A stretch of 44,126 bases of DNA from NCBI GenBank assembly GCA_025449645.1, contig JANWIY010000047.1, forward strand, positions 1-44,126. The letters are read 5' to 3'. The DNA comes from Chitinophagaceae bacterium (GTDB lineage Bacteria > Bacteroidota > Bacteroidia > Chitinophagales > Chitinophagaceae). Below the pieces are notes generated by a model that worked only from the letters and a program-made list of their open reading frames with translations, had not been told where the DNA came from and searched no databases. Positions 1 to 9,679 of this stretch are shown here, piece after piece (position 1 is the first letter of the stretch; every line of letters begins with the position of its first letter). The translations under genes and the position numbers were made by a program.

Positions 1-464
1 GCAAATATCTTTATGAAAAATCCGTTGGCACCCTGCTCGCCCTCATCGTCCCTTTCGTGCTTATCCTGTTCCTGTTTCCTTCATTTGTGATCCATGTGAT
101 TGCGGGAGGAAGGTATTCTGATGCCATCCCCCTGATCCGGATCACTGCGCTGACCTGTCTTTTCAGTCCTTTTTCCCGCCTGTTCGGCACTATCCTGGAT
201 TCGATTGGCAAAACGCGGTATAACTTTCTGGTAGTTATATTTTTTCTTTGTTTTGAACTGGTATTGAATTATTTCATGATCAGGAGGCAGGGATTGATGG
301 GCGCCATCTACGCTACCCTGATTGCGAACGGCGTATTTTTTTTGGTGATGCAGATGATCCTGAGGCGGCTGCTCCAGGTGAATTTATTTAACAGCATTCT
401 CTATGCGCTCCGGTTTTATCCGGAATTCTGGGGCGCATATATCAGGCCGATATTTGCGGAATAA
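1..464 (+). CDS. Polysaccharide flippase, C-terminal fragment (partial at window start)
   Basis: The reading frame is open from the first complete codon at position 3 and stops at 464, so only about the last 153 residues are in the window. What is visible is a run of hydrophobic helices separated by short basic loops, with a pattern (GGRYSDAIPLIRI, then a FGTILDSIGKTRYN-like segment) typical of the C-terminal half of Wzx/MviN-like oligosaccharide flippases, where small-residue loops link paired helices. Such proteins move lipid-linked sugar repeat units across the inner membrane for capsule, O-antigen or exopolysaccharide. The substrate cannot be told from this fragment. It faces the next gene tail to tail across 44 bp. 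Confidence 0.72.
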   Translation, partial: KYLYEKSVGTLLALIVPFVLILFLFPSFVIHVIAGGRYSDAIPLIRITALTCLFSPFSRLFGTILDSIGKTRYNFLVVIFFLCFELVLNYFMIRRQGLMGAIYATLIANGVFFLVMQMILRRLLQVNLFNSILYALRFYPEFWGAYIRPIFAE

Positions 465-508
465 GAAGGCCGCCTGGTTAACCTGCAACATATTAAATAA
501 AGAATGAA

Positions 509-1396
509 CTAAACATTTAACGATGCATGCCTGCCCGGACTAATAGGGCTTTGGTGCGCATCCGCCCATACCTTGGTGAAGCAGGCTCCATAGTAAAAAA
601 TAAAAGAAGAATAAAAAACAAATAAAAGAAGGAGCACGGATGATGCGGAAGCACCGTAGATATCCTGCATGTTACTGAGCGATAATAACCAGATGATCAG
701 CCATTTCCCGAGCGTAAATAACAAGGCTGTAAAAAACGCGCCTGCAATGGCGACCCTCCAGGAGGGCCGGCCATCGGGAAGAAATTTAAAAACGGAAGTG
801 AACCAGGCTGTAACCACAATAATGGAAATGATCTGTTTAATAAAACCATTCAAAATCAGGCTATCGCTTTGAGACTGATCTGTCAGGGAATGCTTTAAAA
901 AATGAATTACACCTTCTCCCAGCAACACTCCCATAAAAAGCATACCGGCAACCAGGATAACGACAAAGGATTTCACCCGGTCCAGCAGCCTGAAAGCGAA
1001 ACCTGCATGATCTTCGACTTTTATGTTCCAGAGCTGGTTAAGTGAATCCTTTATTACCTTGAACAGAGTGGTGGCAACAAAGATCAGGAATAGAAAAGTG
1101 GCTACTGAAATCCAACGATTTCCCGGAAGACGATGCACATTGACAAGTGTCCTGTGAAGATCTGAAGCAGTATTATTTCCGATGATCTCGGATAGATTTT
1201 GCAAAAGCCGTCTGGCCATTACACGGGTGCTGACAATAATACCAAATACCCGGATAAGAATGATCAATACCGCCGGCAGGGCAAAAGTGGTAAAGAAAGC
1301 AGTAGCTCCTGCCAGCCGCAAGGGGTCATTTTTCCTCAATTCCCGATAGGCATTGCCCAACAGCGCTAATAATTTTTTCTCCTTCTGCAAAGCCAT
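509..1396 (-). CDS. YihY/BrkB family inner-membrane protein
   Basis: An integral membrane protein with about six hydrophobic helices, beginning with the family's N-terminal pattern of an amphipathic segment followed by DPLRLAGATAFFTTFALPAVL and ending in a GASASSVLLLLFVFYSSFIFYYGACFTKVWA segment characteristic of BrkB/YihY proteins. The family is widespread; its molecular role is poorly defined despite the old name 'virulence factor BrkB'. The frame extends upstream to an ATG at 1486, but that would leave one base before the divergent deacylase start at 1488, so I prefer the ATG at 1396, which gives 295 residues and leaves a 91 bp divergent promoter region. The longer start remains possible. 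Confidence 0.8.
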   Translation of the reverse strand: MALQKEKKLLALLGNAYRELRKNDPLRLAGATAFFTTFALPAVLIILIRVFGIIVSTRVMARRLLQNLSEIIGNNTASDLHRTLVNVHRLPGNRWISVATFLFLIFVATTLFKVIKDSLNQLWNIKVEDHAGFAFRLLDRVKSFVVILVAGMLFMGVLLGEGVIHFLKHSLTDQSQSDSLILNGFIKQIISIIVVTAWFTSVFKFLPDGRPSWRVAIAGAFFTALLFTLGKWLIIWLLSLSNMQDIYGASASSVLLLLFVFYSSFIFYYGACFTKVWADAHQSPISPGRHASLNV

Positions 1397-1487
1397 GGCC
1401 AAAGCTAGCGAATATTCTGCCCGGCGGACCTCAGGGAATTTTGAGGATAGCGAATCTGGGGCACAAGCATTTTCGTATATAAGCATA

Positions 1488-2459
1488 ATGATGAGCAGGT
1501 GCCTTCTTTTTATTGCTCTTTTTCATTTTTTGACTCCGACGCGCGCAGGTGCGCAGGCGATCGACAATACAGAATCCTTCCGGACAATCAACAGCGATAA
1601 GTATTTCAGGATCTATTACGAAAATGATTTTTTTACCGGCAAGGACCGAGATTATACTCAGGGCATTTACATTGAAAAAGTCCATCCGGGAATCCGGCAT
1701 TTTTTTCTGACGGGATTATTGTGGCGGCCGGCCAACAGCTTTCTAAAATACGGGCTTGCGGTAGAGCACAATGCTTACACACCTAATTATATCGACCGGA
1801 GGGCCATTCAGTATGGAGACCGGCCATATGCGGGAACCCTGATGCTTAAAACCTTTATCACGGCGATAAATCAGAAAAAGAAAGAAAGGGTCAGCACGGT
1901 TTTGTCAACAGGTGTGATCGGACCCTGGGCCGGTGGTGAACAAATGCAGCAGACCATTCATCACTGGATAAATTATACACAGCCCTTGGGATGGCATAAC
2001 CAGGTGAGCAACGACCTGTTACTGAATTACCAGATCAATTTTGAAAAGGAATTGTTTGGCTCGTGGGGATGGTTGAGCCTGGGTAGTTTTTCAACAATTC
2101 GTGCAGGCACCCTGAGTGATAAACTGGCGACCGGCTTTTCACTGATGACGGGGCGTTTTTCCTCCCCGTACCAGGTTTCAAATACAGCTCTCAAAAAATG
2201 GTACTGGCATCTTTATTACCAGCCCCTGATTTCTCTGGTAGGTTATGATGCCAGCCTGGAGGGTCCGCTTTTTAATCGCAGTTCTCCTTATACAATTCCT
2301 GCGGGTGAAATACGCCGCGTTACATTTCAGCACAGGTATGGAGTCGTGATTATGCGAAAAGGATTGTATCTCGAATATTTTCAAACTGGAACGACAGAAG
2401 AATTTAACAATTATATTTTCCATCGCACGGGCGGCATCCAGGTTGGATTTGGTTTTTAA
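1488..2459 (+). CDS. LpxR-like outer-membrane lipid A deacylase (DUF2219)
   Basis: 323 residues from the ATG at 1488, starting with a cleavable signal peptide (hydrophobic residues 5-16, likely cleavage after about residue 23). The mature N-terminus carries YYENDFFTGKDRDYTQG, the hallmark LpxR segment whose Asn-Asp pair (residues 46-47) belongs to the active site in characterised enzymes, followed by a GDRPYAG motif and alternating beta strands ending in an aromatic C-terminus (VGFGF), as expected for a 12-stranded barrel. LpxR removes the 3'-acyloxyacyl group of lipid A. The upstream in-frame extension to 1353 overlaps the divergent membrane gene and lacks sense as part of the protein. Confidence 0.82.
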   Translation: MMSRCLLFIALFHFLTPTRAGAQAIDNTESFRTINSDKYFRIYYENDFFTGKDRDYTQGIYIEKVHPGIRHFFLTGLLWRPANSFLKYGLAVEHNAYTPNYIDRRAIQYGDRPYAGTLMLKTFITAINQKKKERVSTVLSTGVIGPWAGGEQMQQTIHHWINYTQPLGWHNQVSNDLLLNYQINFEKELFGSWGWLSLGSFSTIRAGTLSDKLATGFSLMTGRFSSPYQVSNTALKKWYWHLYYQPLISLVGYDASLEGPLFNRSSPYTIPAGEIRRVTFQHRYGVVIMRKGLYLEYFQTGTTEEFNNYIFHRTGGIQVGFGF

Positions 2460-2468
2460 TTAATTAAA

Positions 2469-2502
2469 TTTTTACTTTTTACTTTTTAATTTTTAATTTT
2501 AG
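2469..2502. repeat. Short tandem repeat of TTTTTA[C/A], nearly five copies
   Basis: Four exact-length 7-bp units (TTTTTAC twice, TTTTTAA twice) followed by a partial unit TTTTAG occupy the gap between the deacylase stop and the peptidase start. The last part forms TAATTTTA (2494-2501), one base off the -7 consensus TAnnTTTG, so the repeat may also carry the peptidase promoter, with variable copy number altering spacing. Confidence 0.7.
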
Positions 2503-2524
2503 CGCTCCATCCAAAAAAATCGAA

Positions 2525-4666
2525 ATGAAATTTTGCTCCCTGATACTGGCAAGCTGCTCGGTTATCCTCTTGGCCTCCTGCCATAATCAGCCGAATTCAT
2601 CGGCAGCTACAGATACACTATCAACTGCAAATCCATTTTATGGAGAAAGCGGTCTTCCTTACCAAACGGCGGAATTCGACAAGATAAAAGACAGCGATTT
2701 TAAACCGGCGCTGGAAGAGGGGATGAAGCAAAAACTTTCGGAGATCCAGCAGATTGCTGATAATCCGGATTCGCCAACATTTGATAATACACTGACGGCA
2801 ATGGAAAAATCAGGTCAGCTCCTTCAAAGGACTCAGCTTGTTTTTAATCTTCTCACCGGAGCCAACACTAATCCCACATTGCAAAAGCTGCGTGAGTATG
2901 AAGCTCCCAGGCTTGCTGCGAACAGTGATTCCATTTACCTCAACAGCAAATTATTTCAGCGCCTGGAGACCCTGTATGACCGGCGCGGTCAGCTGAACCT
3001 GGATGCCGAATCCAAACGATTGCTTGAATATGAATTCCTGGAATTTGTGCTGGCGGGAGCAAAACTTTCTGACCAGGGTAAAGACCAGCTGAAGAAATTA
3101 AATGAAGAGGACGCTTCTTTGGGGGCGCAATTTACAAATCGTTTGCTGGCGGCCAACAAAGCAGGTGCTCTCGTAATCAGTGACAAGTCTGATTTGAACG
3201 GATTATCCCAGCAAACCCTTGATGCCGCCGCCGAGGATGCAAAGGCAGACAGTCTTCCCGGTAAATGGGTCATCGCCCTGCAGAACACAACACAACAGCC
3301 CGATCTTCAATTCTTATCCAACCGGGAAACACGCCGGAAACTTTTTGAAGCCTCATGGAACCGGACAGAAAAAAAAGATTCAAATGATACCCGCGCGCTT
3401 ATTGCCAGGCTTGCACAGATCCGCGCACAAAAAGCAAAATTACTCGGATTTGAAAGTTATGCCGCCTGGCAATTACAGGATCAGATGGCAAAAACGCCTG
3501 AAGCGGTAAATACGTTTTTGAACAAACTGGTGGCGCCAGCAACTGCCAAGGCCCGGGCAGAAGCGGCGGATATACAGAAACTGATTGATAGACAGCAAGG
3601 CGGCTTTCAATTGCAACCCTGGGACTGGGAATTTTATTCCGAACAGGTTCGAAAGGCGAAATATGATCTGGACGAAAATCAGGAAAAACCTTATTTCGAG
3701 CTGAATGCGGTTTTGCAAAAAGGAGTTTTTTACGCAGCAGGCCAATTATACGGGCTTAGTTTTAAAGAACGCAAGGATATTCCCGTTTATCAGCAGGACG
3801 TTCATGTTTATGAAGTATTTGATAAGGATAGTCTGCCGATTGCTTTATTTTACTGCGATTATTTTAAGCGTGACAACAAATCGGGAGGTGCGTGGATGGA
3901 CAATCTGGTTGTTCAATCCAAACTTATAGGCACAAAACCAGTTGTATACAATGTTTGCAATTTCACTAAACCGGCATCTGGCCAACCGGCCCTGATAAGT
4001 TTCACCGATGTCACCACTATGTTCCATGAATTCGGGCATGCTTTGCACGGCATATTCGCCAGCCAGCAATACCCGACCCTTTCCGGGACCAATACTGCCC
4101 GCGACTTTGTAGAATTCCCATCCCAGTTTAACGAACACTGGGCATCTGATCCAAAAGTATTCAATCATTATGCATTACATTATCAAACAGGTTTGCCCAT
4201 GCCGCGGGCACTGGTGGAAAAAATAAAAAAATCGGCTACTTTCAATCAGGGGTATGACCTGACAGAATTATTGGCCGCTGCAGATCTGGATATGCAATGG
4301 CATTCGCTTGGGGCAGACGCTCCGTTGCAAAATCCGGATTCATTTGAAATAATGGCACTGGACAGAACACATTTGAATCTGCCGCAGGTGCCGAGCCGTT
4401 ACCGTTCCAGTTATTTCTCTCATATCTGGTCAGGCGGTTATGCTGCGGGATATTATGCTTATTTATGGACAGAAATGTTGGACGACGATGCTTTCTCCTG
4501 GTTCTCATCGCATGGCGGCCTTACCCGGGCCAATGGTCAGCGCTTCCGGGATATGATCCTTTCGCGTGGAAATACAGAAGACCTTGACACGATGTACAGG
4601 AATTTCCGGGGACAGGATCCGGATATACGGCCGATGTTGGAGCATCGCGGACTCAAGACTGAATAA
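2525..4666 (+). CDS. dcp: M3 family peptidyl-dipeptidase Dcp, lipoprotein
   Basis: A 713-residue zinc metallopeptidase of the thimet oligopeptidase/Dcp family (usual length about 680-710). A type II signal peptide ends in LLASC with the lipidated cysteine at residue 19, so the enzyme should sit in the envelope rather than the cytosol. The zinc site is intact: HEFGH at residues 501-505, with the third ligand Glu530 in FVEFPSQ exactly 25 residues on, as in characterised M3 enzymes, and the C-terminal substrate-binding HIWSGGYAAGYYAYLW segment is present. It releases C-terminal dipeptides from peptides. It meets the oxidoreductase gene tail to tail across 23 bp. Confidence 0.93.
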   Translation: MKFCSLILASCSVILLASCHNQPNSSAATDTLSTANPFYGESGLPYQTAEFDKIKDSDFKPALEEGMKQKLSEIQQIADNPDSPTFDNTLTAMEKSGQLLQRTQLVFNLLTGANTNPTLQKLREYEAPRLAANSDSIYLNSKLFQRLETLYDRRGQLNLDAESKRLLEYEFLEFVLAGAKLSDQGKDQLKKLNEEDASLGAQFTNRLLAANKAGALVISDKSDLNGLSQQTLDAAAEDAKADSLPGKWVIALQNTTQQPDLQFLSNRETRRKLFEASWNRTEKKDSNDTRALIARLAQIRAQKAKLLGFESYAAWQLQDQMAKTPEAVNTFLNKLVAPATAKARAEAADIQKLIDRQQGGFQLQPWDWEFYSEQVRKAKYDLDENQEKPYFELNAVLQKGVFYAAGQLYGLSFKERKDIPVYQQDVHVYEVFDKDSLPIALFYCDYFKRDNKSGGAWMDNLVVQSKLIGTKPVVYNVCNFTKPASGQPALISFTDVTTMFHEFGHALHGIFASQQYPTLSGTNTARDFVEFPSQFNEHWASDPKVFNHYALHYQTGLPMPRALVEKIKKSATFNQGYDLTELLAAADLDMQWHSLGADAPLQNPDSFEIMALDRTHLNLPQVPSRYRSSYFSHIWSGGYAAGYYAYLWTEMLDDDAFSWFSSHGGLTRANGQRFRDMILSRGNTEDLDTMYRNFRGQDPDIRPMLEHRGLKTE

Positions 4667-4689
4667 ACGGTGTGGTATTCAATCCAGGG

Positions 4690-5628
4690 CTATTTTTCAT
4701 GGACGACCTCAAGTACGATTTTTCCTCTTACGTGACCCTCCTTGCTTAATCTTTGTGCTTCGGCGGCCTGCTCAAGAGGAAATACTTTCCCAACAATTGG
4801 TTTTATTTTTCCCCGGTCAATCAGTCCGGCTATCTGAGTCAATTCTTCGGGGATGGAATTTGCGGAGAAGCCTTCCACACGGATATGTTTAGACTTTGAT
4901 TCGTCGGTGCTCTCCGGCTTGACGGTGGTGATTAGCCGGCCGCCCTCTCTCAATACATGAAATGATTTCTCTTGAATTTCACCGCCCAGGGTGTCGAATA
5001 CGAGATCGATATTCTTTAACCGCTCTTCGAATTTTTCTTTTTTATAATCAATCACTTCATCGGCACCTAATGACTTAACGAAATCTATATTTTTTTCAGA
5101 TGTAGTACCAATCACATATGCGCCTTTCCATTTTGCAAACTGAACAGCAAAACTTCCCACGCCGCCGGATGCTGCATGAATCAATACTTTCTCGCCGGCT
5201 TTGAGCTTTCCATAATCAAATAAACCCTGCCATGCTGTAAGTCCGGCCAGGGGCACAGCGGCAGCATGCACATGGTCGATCGTTTTCGGTTTAAGTGCTA
5301 CCAGACTGGCTTTCACCGCTACATATTCTGCATAGGTACCATTTTTTGTCAGGTCCGGGCGGCTATACACTTCATCTCCTTTCTTGAAATTGTTCACATC
5401 CCTACCGGTCTTTTCAATTACGCCGGACAAGTCCCATCCAGGAATGAGCGGAAAATGAGTCGGGAACCTTTCTTTGTTCATTCCTTCCCTGATCTTCCAG
5501 TCAACCGGATTGACTCCGCTGGCATATATTTTTATCAGTACCTCGTCTGCCCCGGGTTCAGGCGTTGGGGCCTCTTCGGCTTTTAACACTTCGGGACCGC
5601 CGAACGAATGAATTCTTATTGCTTCCAT
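4690..5628 (-). CDS. NADPH:quinone reductase-like zinc-independent alcohol dehydrogenase (MDR superfamily)
   Basis: 312 residues from the ATG at 5628, which matches the usual family N-terminus (MEAIRIHSFGGPEVL). It has the GroES-like N-terminal domain and the nucleotide-binding motif HAASGGVGSFAVQFAK at about residues 151-166, followed by a TSEKN loop that favours NADPH. The catalytic zinc ligands of alcohol dehydrogenases are not present, which points to the quinone oxidoreductase branch. Likely a cytosolic enzyme reducing quinones or enones. The in-frame extension to 5682 adds 18 residues unlike the family. Confidence 0.88.
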   Translation of the reverse strand: MEAIRIHSFGGPEVLKAEEAPTPEPGADEVLIKIYASGVNPVDWKIREGMNKERFPTHFPLIPGWDLSGVIEKTGRDVNNFKKGDEVYSRPDLTKNGTYAEYVAVKASLVALKPKTIDHVHAAAVPLAGLTAWQGLFDYGKLKAGEKVLIHAASGGVGSFAVQFAKWKGAYVIGTTSEKNIDFVKSLGADEVIDYKKEKFEERLKNIDLVFDTLGGEIQEKSFHVLREGGRLITTVKPESTDESKSKHIRVEGFSANSIPEELTQIAGLIDRGKIKPIVGKVFPLEQAAEAQRLSKEGHVRGKIVLEVVHEK

Positions 5629-5744
5629 TGTTTTGTCATTTAATTTTTCAATGAAAAAACTGCACAAATCGTGCCTTTGCATATGGGTGCTTAAGGGCAG
5701 CCTGAGTTAGTTTCTGGGATTGCAGCCTGAAGCTGCTTACTTCA

Positions 5745-8126
5745 TTATTCTGTACGCAGGCTGTTGGTAGGATTCATGAGCGCCGCTCTTATGGCCTGAT
5801 AACTCACCGTAAGTAGTGTAATCATCATGGCGCCCATTGCGGCAATAACAAAGATCCATCCTGAAATATCAGTTCGGTAAGTATATTTCTGCAACCATTG
5901 GTGCAGAAAATACCAGGCAATGGGAATTGCGATGCAACAGGAAATAATAACAAGATTCACAAAATCCTTCGATAACATCTGCCACAAATTAAACACGCTT
6001 GCGCCAAGCACTTTGCGAACGCCGATCTCCTTGGTGCGCTGCTCGGCCACAAAAGAGGCCAGTCCGAATAATCCCAGGCAGGAAATAAATACAGCCAGGA
6101 TAGCGAAGAAAGTGGCTAAATCACCTATACGTTTTTCATCCGAAAACTTGCTGGCATATTCCTGATCGGTGAATTTATATTCGAATGGCGCTGCCGGATT
6201 GTATCTTTTGAAAATCGTCTCAATTTTGTCAAGGGCCGCATGCATGGATGCTGTTGGCTTAATGCGGATTGTTATCACACTTGCCCATCCGGGATTCATT
6301 ATAAATATGGTGGGCTTTACCGGTTCGTAAGGAGATTCCATAATCAAATCCTTTACTACGCCTACTACTTTGTAGGGCGTAGTATCCCACTTGATGATCT
6401 GGCCGACAATATTTTTCAGGCCCGTCAGCTTTACTGCAGATTCATTCAATATCATCGCGCTCGAATCACTGACGAAATTTCGTGAAAAATCACGCCCTTC
6501 CCTGATCTGCCATTTAAGGGTTTTGCCAAAATCCTGTGTAACGCCTACGGTGCCAAATAATGGGAGGCTATTTGGATCCTTGCCTTGCCAGGAGAAACCG
6601 ATATTGTTCGACCAGACCTGGGTGGAGGGGCTTGAAGATTCAGCCATATTTTCCACCATCCCGGTTGCGATCAGGTCATTGCGGAGTGCGTTATAATGAC
6701 CATAGAGATCAGGAGTGCTCATCATAATTGCAATCAGTCCTTCACGTGTATATCCCACGGGCCTGTCCCTTGCAAATTGAATCTGCCGGTAAACGATGAT
6801 GGTGCCGATGATCAGTGCAATGGAAATACTGAATTGTACAACCACCAGTATTTTGCGTGGCAAGGCCGCAAATCGGCCCACACGGAATGTTCCTTTTAAA
6901 ACCCTGATCGGATCGAAGCCCGATAAATAAAAAGCGGGGTAGCTGCCGGATACGAAGCCTGTAAATAAAGTAAACGCCAGGATGAATAACCAGAAAGATA
7001 GATTTCCACCGGGCAGGCGGATGGCTTTGTCAGACAAACTGTTGAAGAAGGGGATCAGGGCCAGGACTAAAACGATTGCGATGGTCAGGGCCAGGAAAGC
7101 AACTAAGATCGATTCAGTCAGAAATTGTTTGATCAGTTGGGTTCGTAATGAGCCTACCGTTTTACGAATGCCGACTTCCTTTGCTCTTTTTTCACTCCGT
7201 GCAGTTGAGAGATTCATGAAATTAATACAGGCAAGGAGGAGCACGAATATCCCGATGATGCCGAAAAGCCAGACAAACTCTATGCGGCCGCCCGACAATT
7301 TACCGTTCTTAAATTCATTGTGCAGGCGCCAGTTGTCCATGGGCTGCAAGACCAATTCTTCGACGCCATCCCTTGCGGCATCCAGGTGGATCATGGAAGC
7401 TTTCTTAATTTTATTGCTTATTCTTCCTATATCTCCATTATTGTTAACCTCCACAAAAGCCTGAAAGGAATGGTTGCCCCATTGCGTCATTGCATTTTTC
7501 AGCCAGGTTTCAGTGGTAACATATTTTTCCCAGGGAAGAAGAATCTTCATTTCATAAAGCGAAGTGTTCCGGGGAAGGTCTTCGTAAACACCGGTAACCT
7601 TAAAATCCAGTTTGTTATCAACTTTCAGGGTTTTGTTTACAGGATCCTGGTCCCCAAATAATGCTTTTGCCACAGAGGCGCTGATCAGAACGGAAGAAAT
7701 ATCCGTGAGACTCTTCCTGGTTCCTTTGAGCATATGTAAGGAAAACATTTCGGGGAATGAGGATTCCACCCACATGCCGGATACACTGATCTTTTTGTCG
7801 CCAAAACCCAGGATATGACCAAAATTCCAGGATGCCATGGATACAGCTTTGAAATCGCTGCCGTATTTGGTGCGCAGTTCATTACCCAGGGGCATGGCTA
7901 CTGCCTCTCCGGTTCCCGTTTGGCCGTTAAATGTCTGGGTAGTCATTACCTGTGCCAGCTGATTGTGATTCGAGTGGTAGTTATTAAAACTCAGCTCATC
8001 CCAGATCCATAAAGCGATTAAAATAGCCACCGCCATGCCGGTAGCGAGACCAATGATGTTAATAGCAGAATAAGCTTTACTTTTCACCAAATTGCGCCAG
8101 GCAACAGTAAAATAATTCTTTCGCAT
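5745..8126 (-). CDS. ABC transporter permease, MacB/FtsX type, duplicated (793 aa)
   Basis: A large inner-membrane permease common in Bacteroidota. A first helix at about residues 20-43 is followed by a MacB-type periplasmic domain, a first FtsX bundle marked by AKEVGIRKTVGS, a second periplasmic domain, and a second FtsX bundle marked by TKEIGVRKVLGAS, ending in NPTNSLRTE, the typical family C-terminus. Such proteins couple ATP hydrolysis in the cytosol to movements in the periplasm and often handle export or antimicrobial-peptide defence. No ATP-binding subunit is adjacent in the window. No exact -7 element was found upstream; TGTCTTTG is near. Confidence 0.9.
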   Translation of the reverse strand: MRKNYFTVAWRNLVKSKAYSAINIIGLATGMAVAILIALWIWDELSFNNYHSNHNQLAQVMTTQTFNGQTGTGEAVAMPLGNELRTKYGSDFKAVSMASWNFGHILGFGDKKISVSGMWVESSFPEMFSLHMLKGTRKSLTDISSVLISASVAKALFGDQDPVNKTLKVDNKLDFKVTGVYEDLPRNTSLYEMKILLPWEKYVTTETWLKNAMTQWGNHSFQAFVEVNNNGDIGRISNKIKKASMIHLDAARDGVEELVLQPMDNWRLHNEFKNGKLSGGRIEFVWLFGIIGIFVLLLACINFMNLSTARSEKRAKEVGIRKTVGSLRTQLIKQFLTESILVAFLALTIAIVLVLALIPFFNSLSDKAIRLPGGNLSFWLFILAFTLFTGFVSGSYPAFYLSGFDPIRVLKGTFRVGRFAALPRKILVVVQFSISIALIIGTIIVYRQIQFARDRPVGYTREGLIAIMMSTPDLYGHYNALRNDLIATGMVENMAESSSPSTQVWSNNIGFSWQGKDPNSLPLFGTVGVTQDFGKTLKWQIREGRDFSRNFVSDSSAMILNESAVKLTGLKNIVGQIIKWDTTPYKVVGVVKDLIMESPYEPVKPTIFIMNPGWASVITIRIKPTASMHAALDKIETIFKRYNPAAPFEYKFTDQEYASKFSDEKRIGDLATFFAILAVFISCLGLFGLASFVAEQRTKEIGVRKVLGASVFNLWQMLSKDFVNLVIISCCIAIPIAWYFLHQWLQKYTYRTDISGWIFVIAAMGAMMITLLTVSYQAIRAALMNPTNSLRTE

Positions 8127-8306
8127 GCGGATGGATATAACAGGTTTTGAACAGCCATATTGATCAAAGACAATCGGAAGCCGGATTTGTTGCGTGGCAG
8201 GCAGGTGGACTAAAGCTCCGCATTCATGACCTGAATAAAGATTCGGCTTTTTTCTGAATAACTATGGATATTTTTACGGCTCAATTCTCTAAAAACAGCA
8301 CAGCTT

Positions 8307-9662
8307 ATGAAAAATGCATTTCTGATATTCATTGCGAGCAGCTGCCTGCTGTTTGCCGGGTGCTCCCAGGTTCATCAAGACGCATCTGCGCAAAGCAAGC
8401 TGATCGATGGTCATCCTGCATGGATTATCCAGGGAAATATCTATGAAGTCAATCTCCGCCAGTATACGCAGGAAGGAACCATAAACGCCTTCGCGAAAAA
8501 TCTTGACCGGCTGAAGGCGATGGGTGTTGAAACGCTTTGGTTCATGCCCATGAATCCCATTAGTAAGGTAGGCCGCAAGGGCACCTTCGGCAGCTACTAC
8601 GCAGTAGCAGATTATACGGCGCTCAATCCTGAATATGGTACGATGAACGACTGGATAAATCTGGTCAGGGACATTCATCAGAAAGGGATGAAAGTAATCC
8701 TCGATTGGGTTCCGAATCATACCGGGGACGATAATCGCTGGCTCACGGAGCACCCGGATTTCTATGTCAAGGACAGTACGGGAAAGCCGGCTATGGCGGT
8801 TGACTGGGCAGATACGCGTCAGTTGGATTACCGCAATCCGGAAATGCAGGACAGCATGATCGCAGCCATGAAATTCTGGCTTGAAAAATCAGATATTGAC
8901 GGATTCCGCTGCGACGTGGCCTGGAATGTTCCTGGTAGTTTTTGGACCCGGTGCATCGGGGATCTAAAAAAAGAAAAAAATATCTTCATGCTGGCAGAAG
9001 GAGACAGCGCTTATCTGCCTAAAAGTGGTTTTGATGCAGTTTATGCCTGGCATATGTTCAATATGATGAAGAAAGTAGCCTCGGGTCAGAGAAAGGCTTT
9101 TGCGTTGGACAGCGCCTACCAGGAAATCAAATCGGAATATCCTGCCAACACTTTGGAGTTGTATTTTACCAGCAACCACGACGAAAACAGTTGGAACAAA
9201 GCGGACTTTGCGATATTTCCCGGACCCGAACATGCCCCCTTCGCCGTTTTCACGCAGACCATGCCCGATAACGTTCCGTTAATATACAGCGGCCAGGAAG
9301 AACCCGTGCTTCGTGCCATATCGTTTTTTGAAAAAGATCCCATTCATTTTGAACATTACGCCAGGGCAGATTTTTATAGAACCCTGCTCAATCTTCGTGC
9401 AAGCGATCCGGCGCTGGCTTCGGACGCCGGTTTTAAAAAGATTGTCGCCGGGGATGAAAATAATGTATATGCTTATGTCCGTGAAAAGGACGGCAAGAGA
9501 GTGCTGGTTATTCTAAACTTTTCAAATGCGGAACAAAACATCAGCATAAAGGACAAATCGCTTTGGGGTAATCCATATAACGTCTTTATGCAAAAAAATG
9601 AATCCCTGGGCGACCCGTCCTGGAAAATGAAGCCCTGGGGCTACGCAATTTATCAATACTGA
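8307..9662 (+). CDS. GH13 alpha-amylase family lipoprotein
   Basis: 451 residues, with a type II signal peptide (LLFAGC, lipidated Cys19). The GH13 conserved regions are all readable: DWVPNHTG (region I), GFRCDVAW with the nucleophile Asp203 (II), LAEGD with the acid/base Glu231 (III) and TSNHDEN with Asp292 (IV), followed by a short C-terminal beta domain. It should hydrolyse alpha-1,4-glucans at the cell surface or in the periplasm. No SusC/SusD pair is adjacent, so it is not in a standard starch-utilisation locus. It ends 17 bp before the converging DUF885 gene. Confidence 0.9.
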   Translation: MKNAFLIFIASSCLLFAGCSQVHQDASAQSKLIDGHPAWIIQGNIYEVNLRQYTQEGTINAFAKNLDRLKAMGVETLWFMPMNPISKVGRKGTFGSYYAVADYTALNPEYGTMNDWINLVRDIHQKGMKVILDWVPNHTGDDNRWLTEHPDFYVKDSTGKPAMAVDWADTRQLDYRNPEMQDSMIAAMKFWLEKSDIDGFRCDVAWNVPGSFWTRCIGDLKKEKNIFMLAEGDSAYLPKSGFDAVYAWHMFNMMKKVASGQRKAFALDSAYQEIKSEYPANTLELYFTSNHDENSWNKADFAIFPGPEHAPFAVFTQTMPDNVPLIYSGQEEPVLRAISFFEKDPIHFEHYARADFYRTLLNLRASDPALASDAGFKKIVAGDENNVYAYVREKDGKRVLVILNFSNAEQNISIKDKSLWGNPYNVFMQKNESLGDPSWKMKPWGYAIYQY

Positions 9663-9679
9663 AGAAACTGCTTTTTATG

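Noticed and set aside
1400-1407. TAGCTTTG on the minus strand just before the BrkB-like start at 1396
   Set aside because: It matches the -7 consensus, but transcription would begin at or beyond the chosen ATG, so I did not call it a promoter.
3845-4168. Minus-strand frame of 107 codons opposite dcp
   Set aside because: Antisense to the catalytic region of the M3 peptidase; no domain.
5722-5736. GCAGC/GCTGC hairpin after the ABC permease stop
   Set aside because: Only 5 bp of stem and no T-run; too weak to call a terminator.
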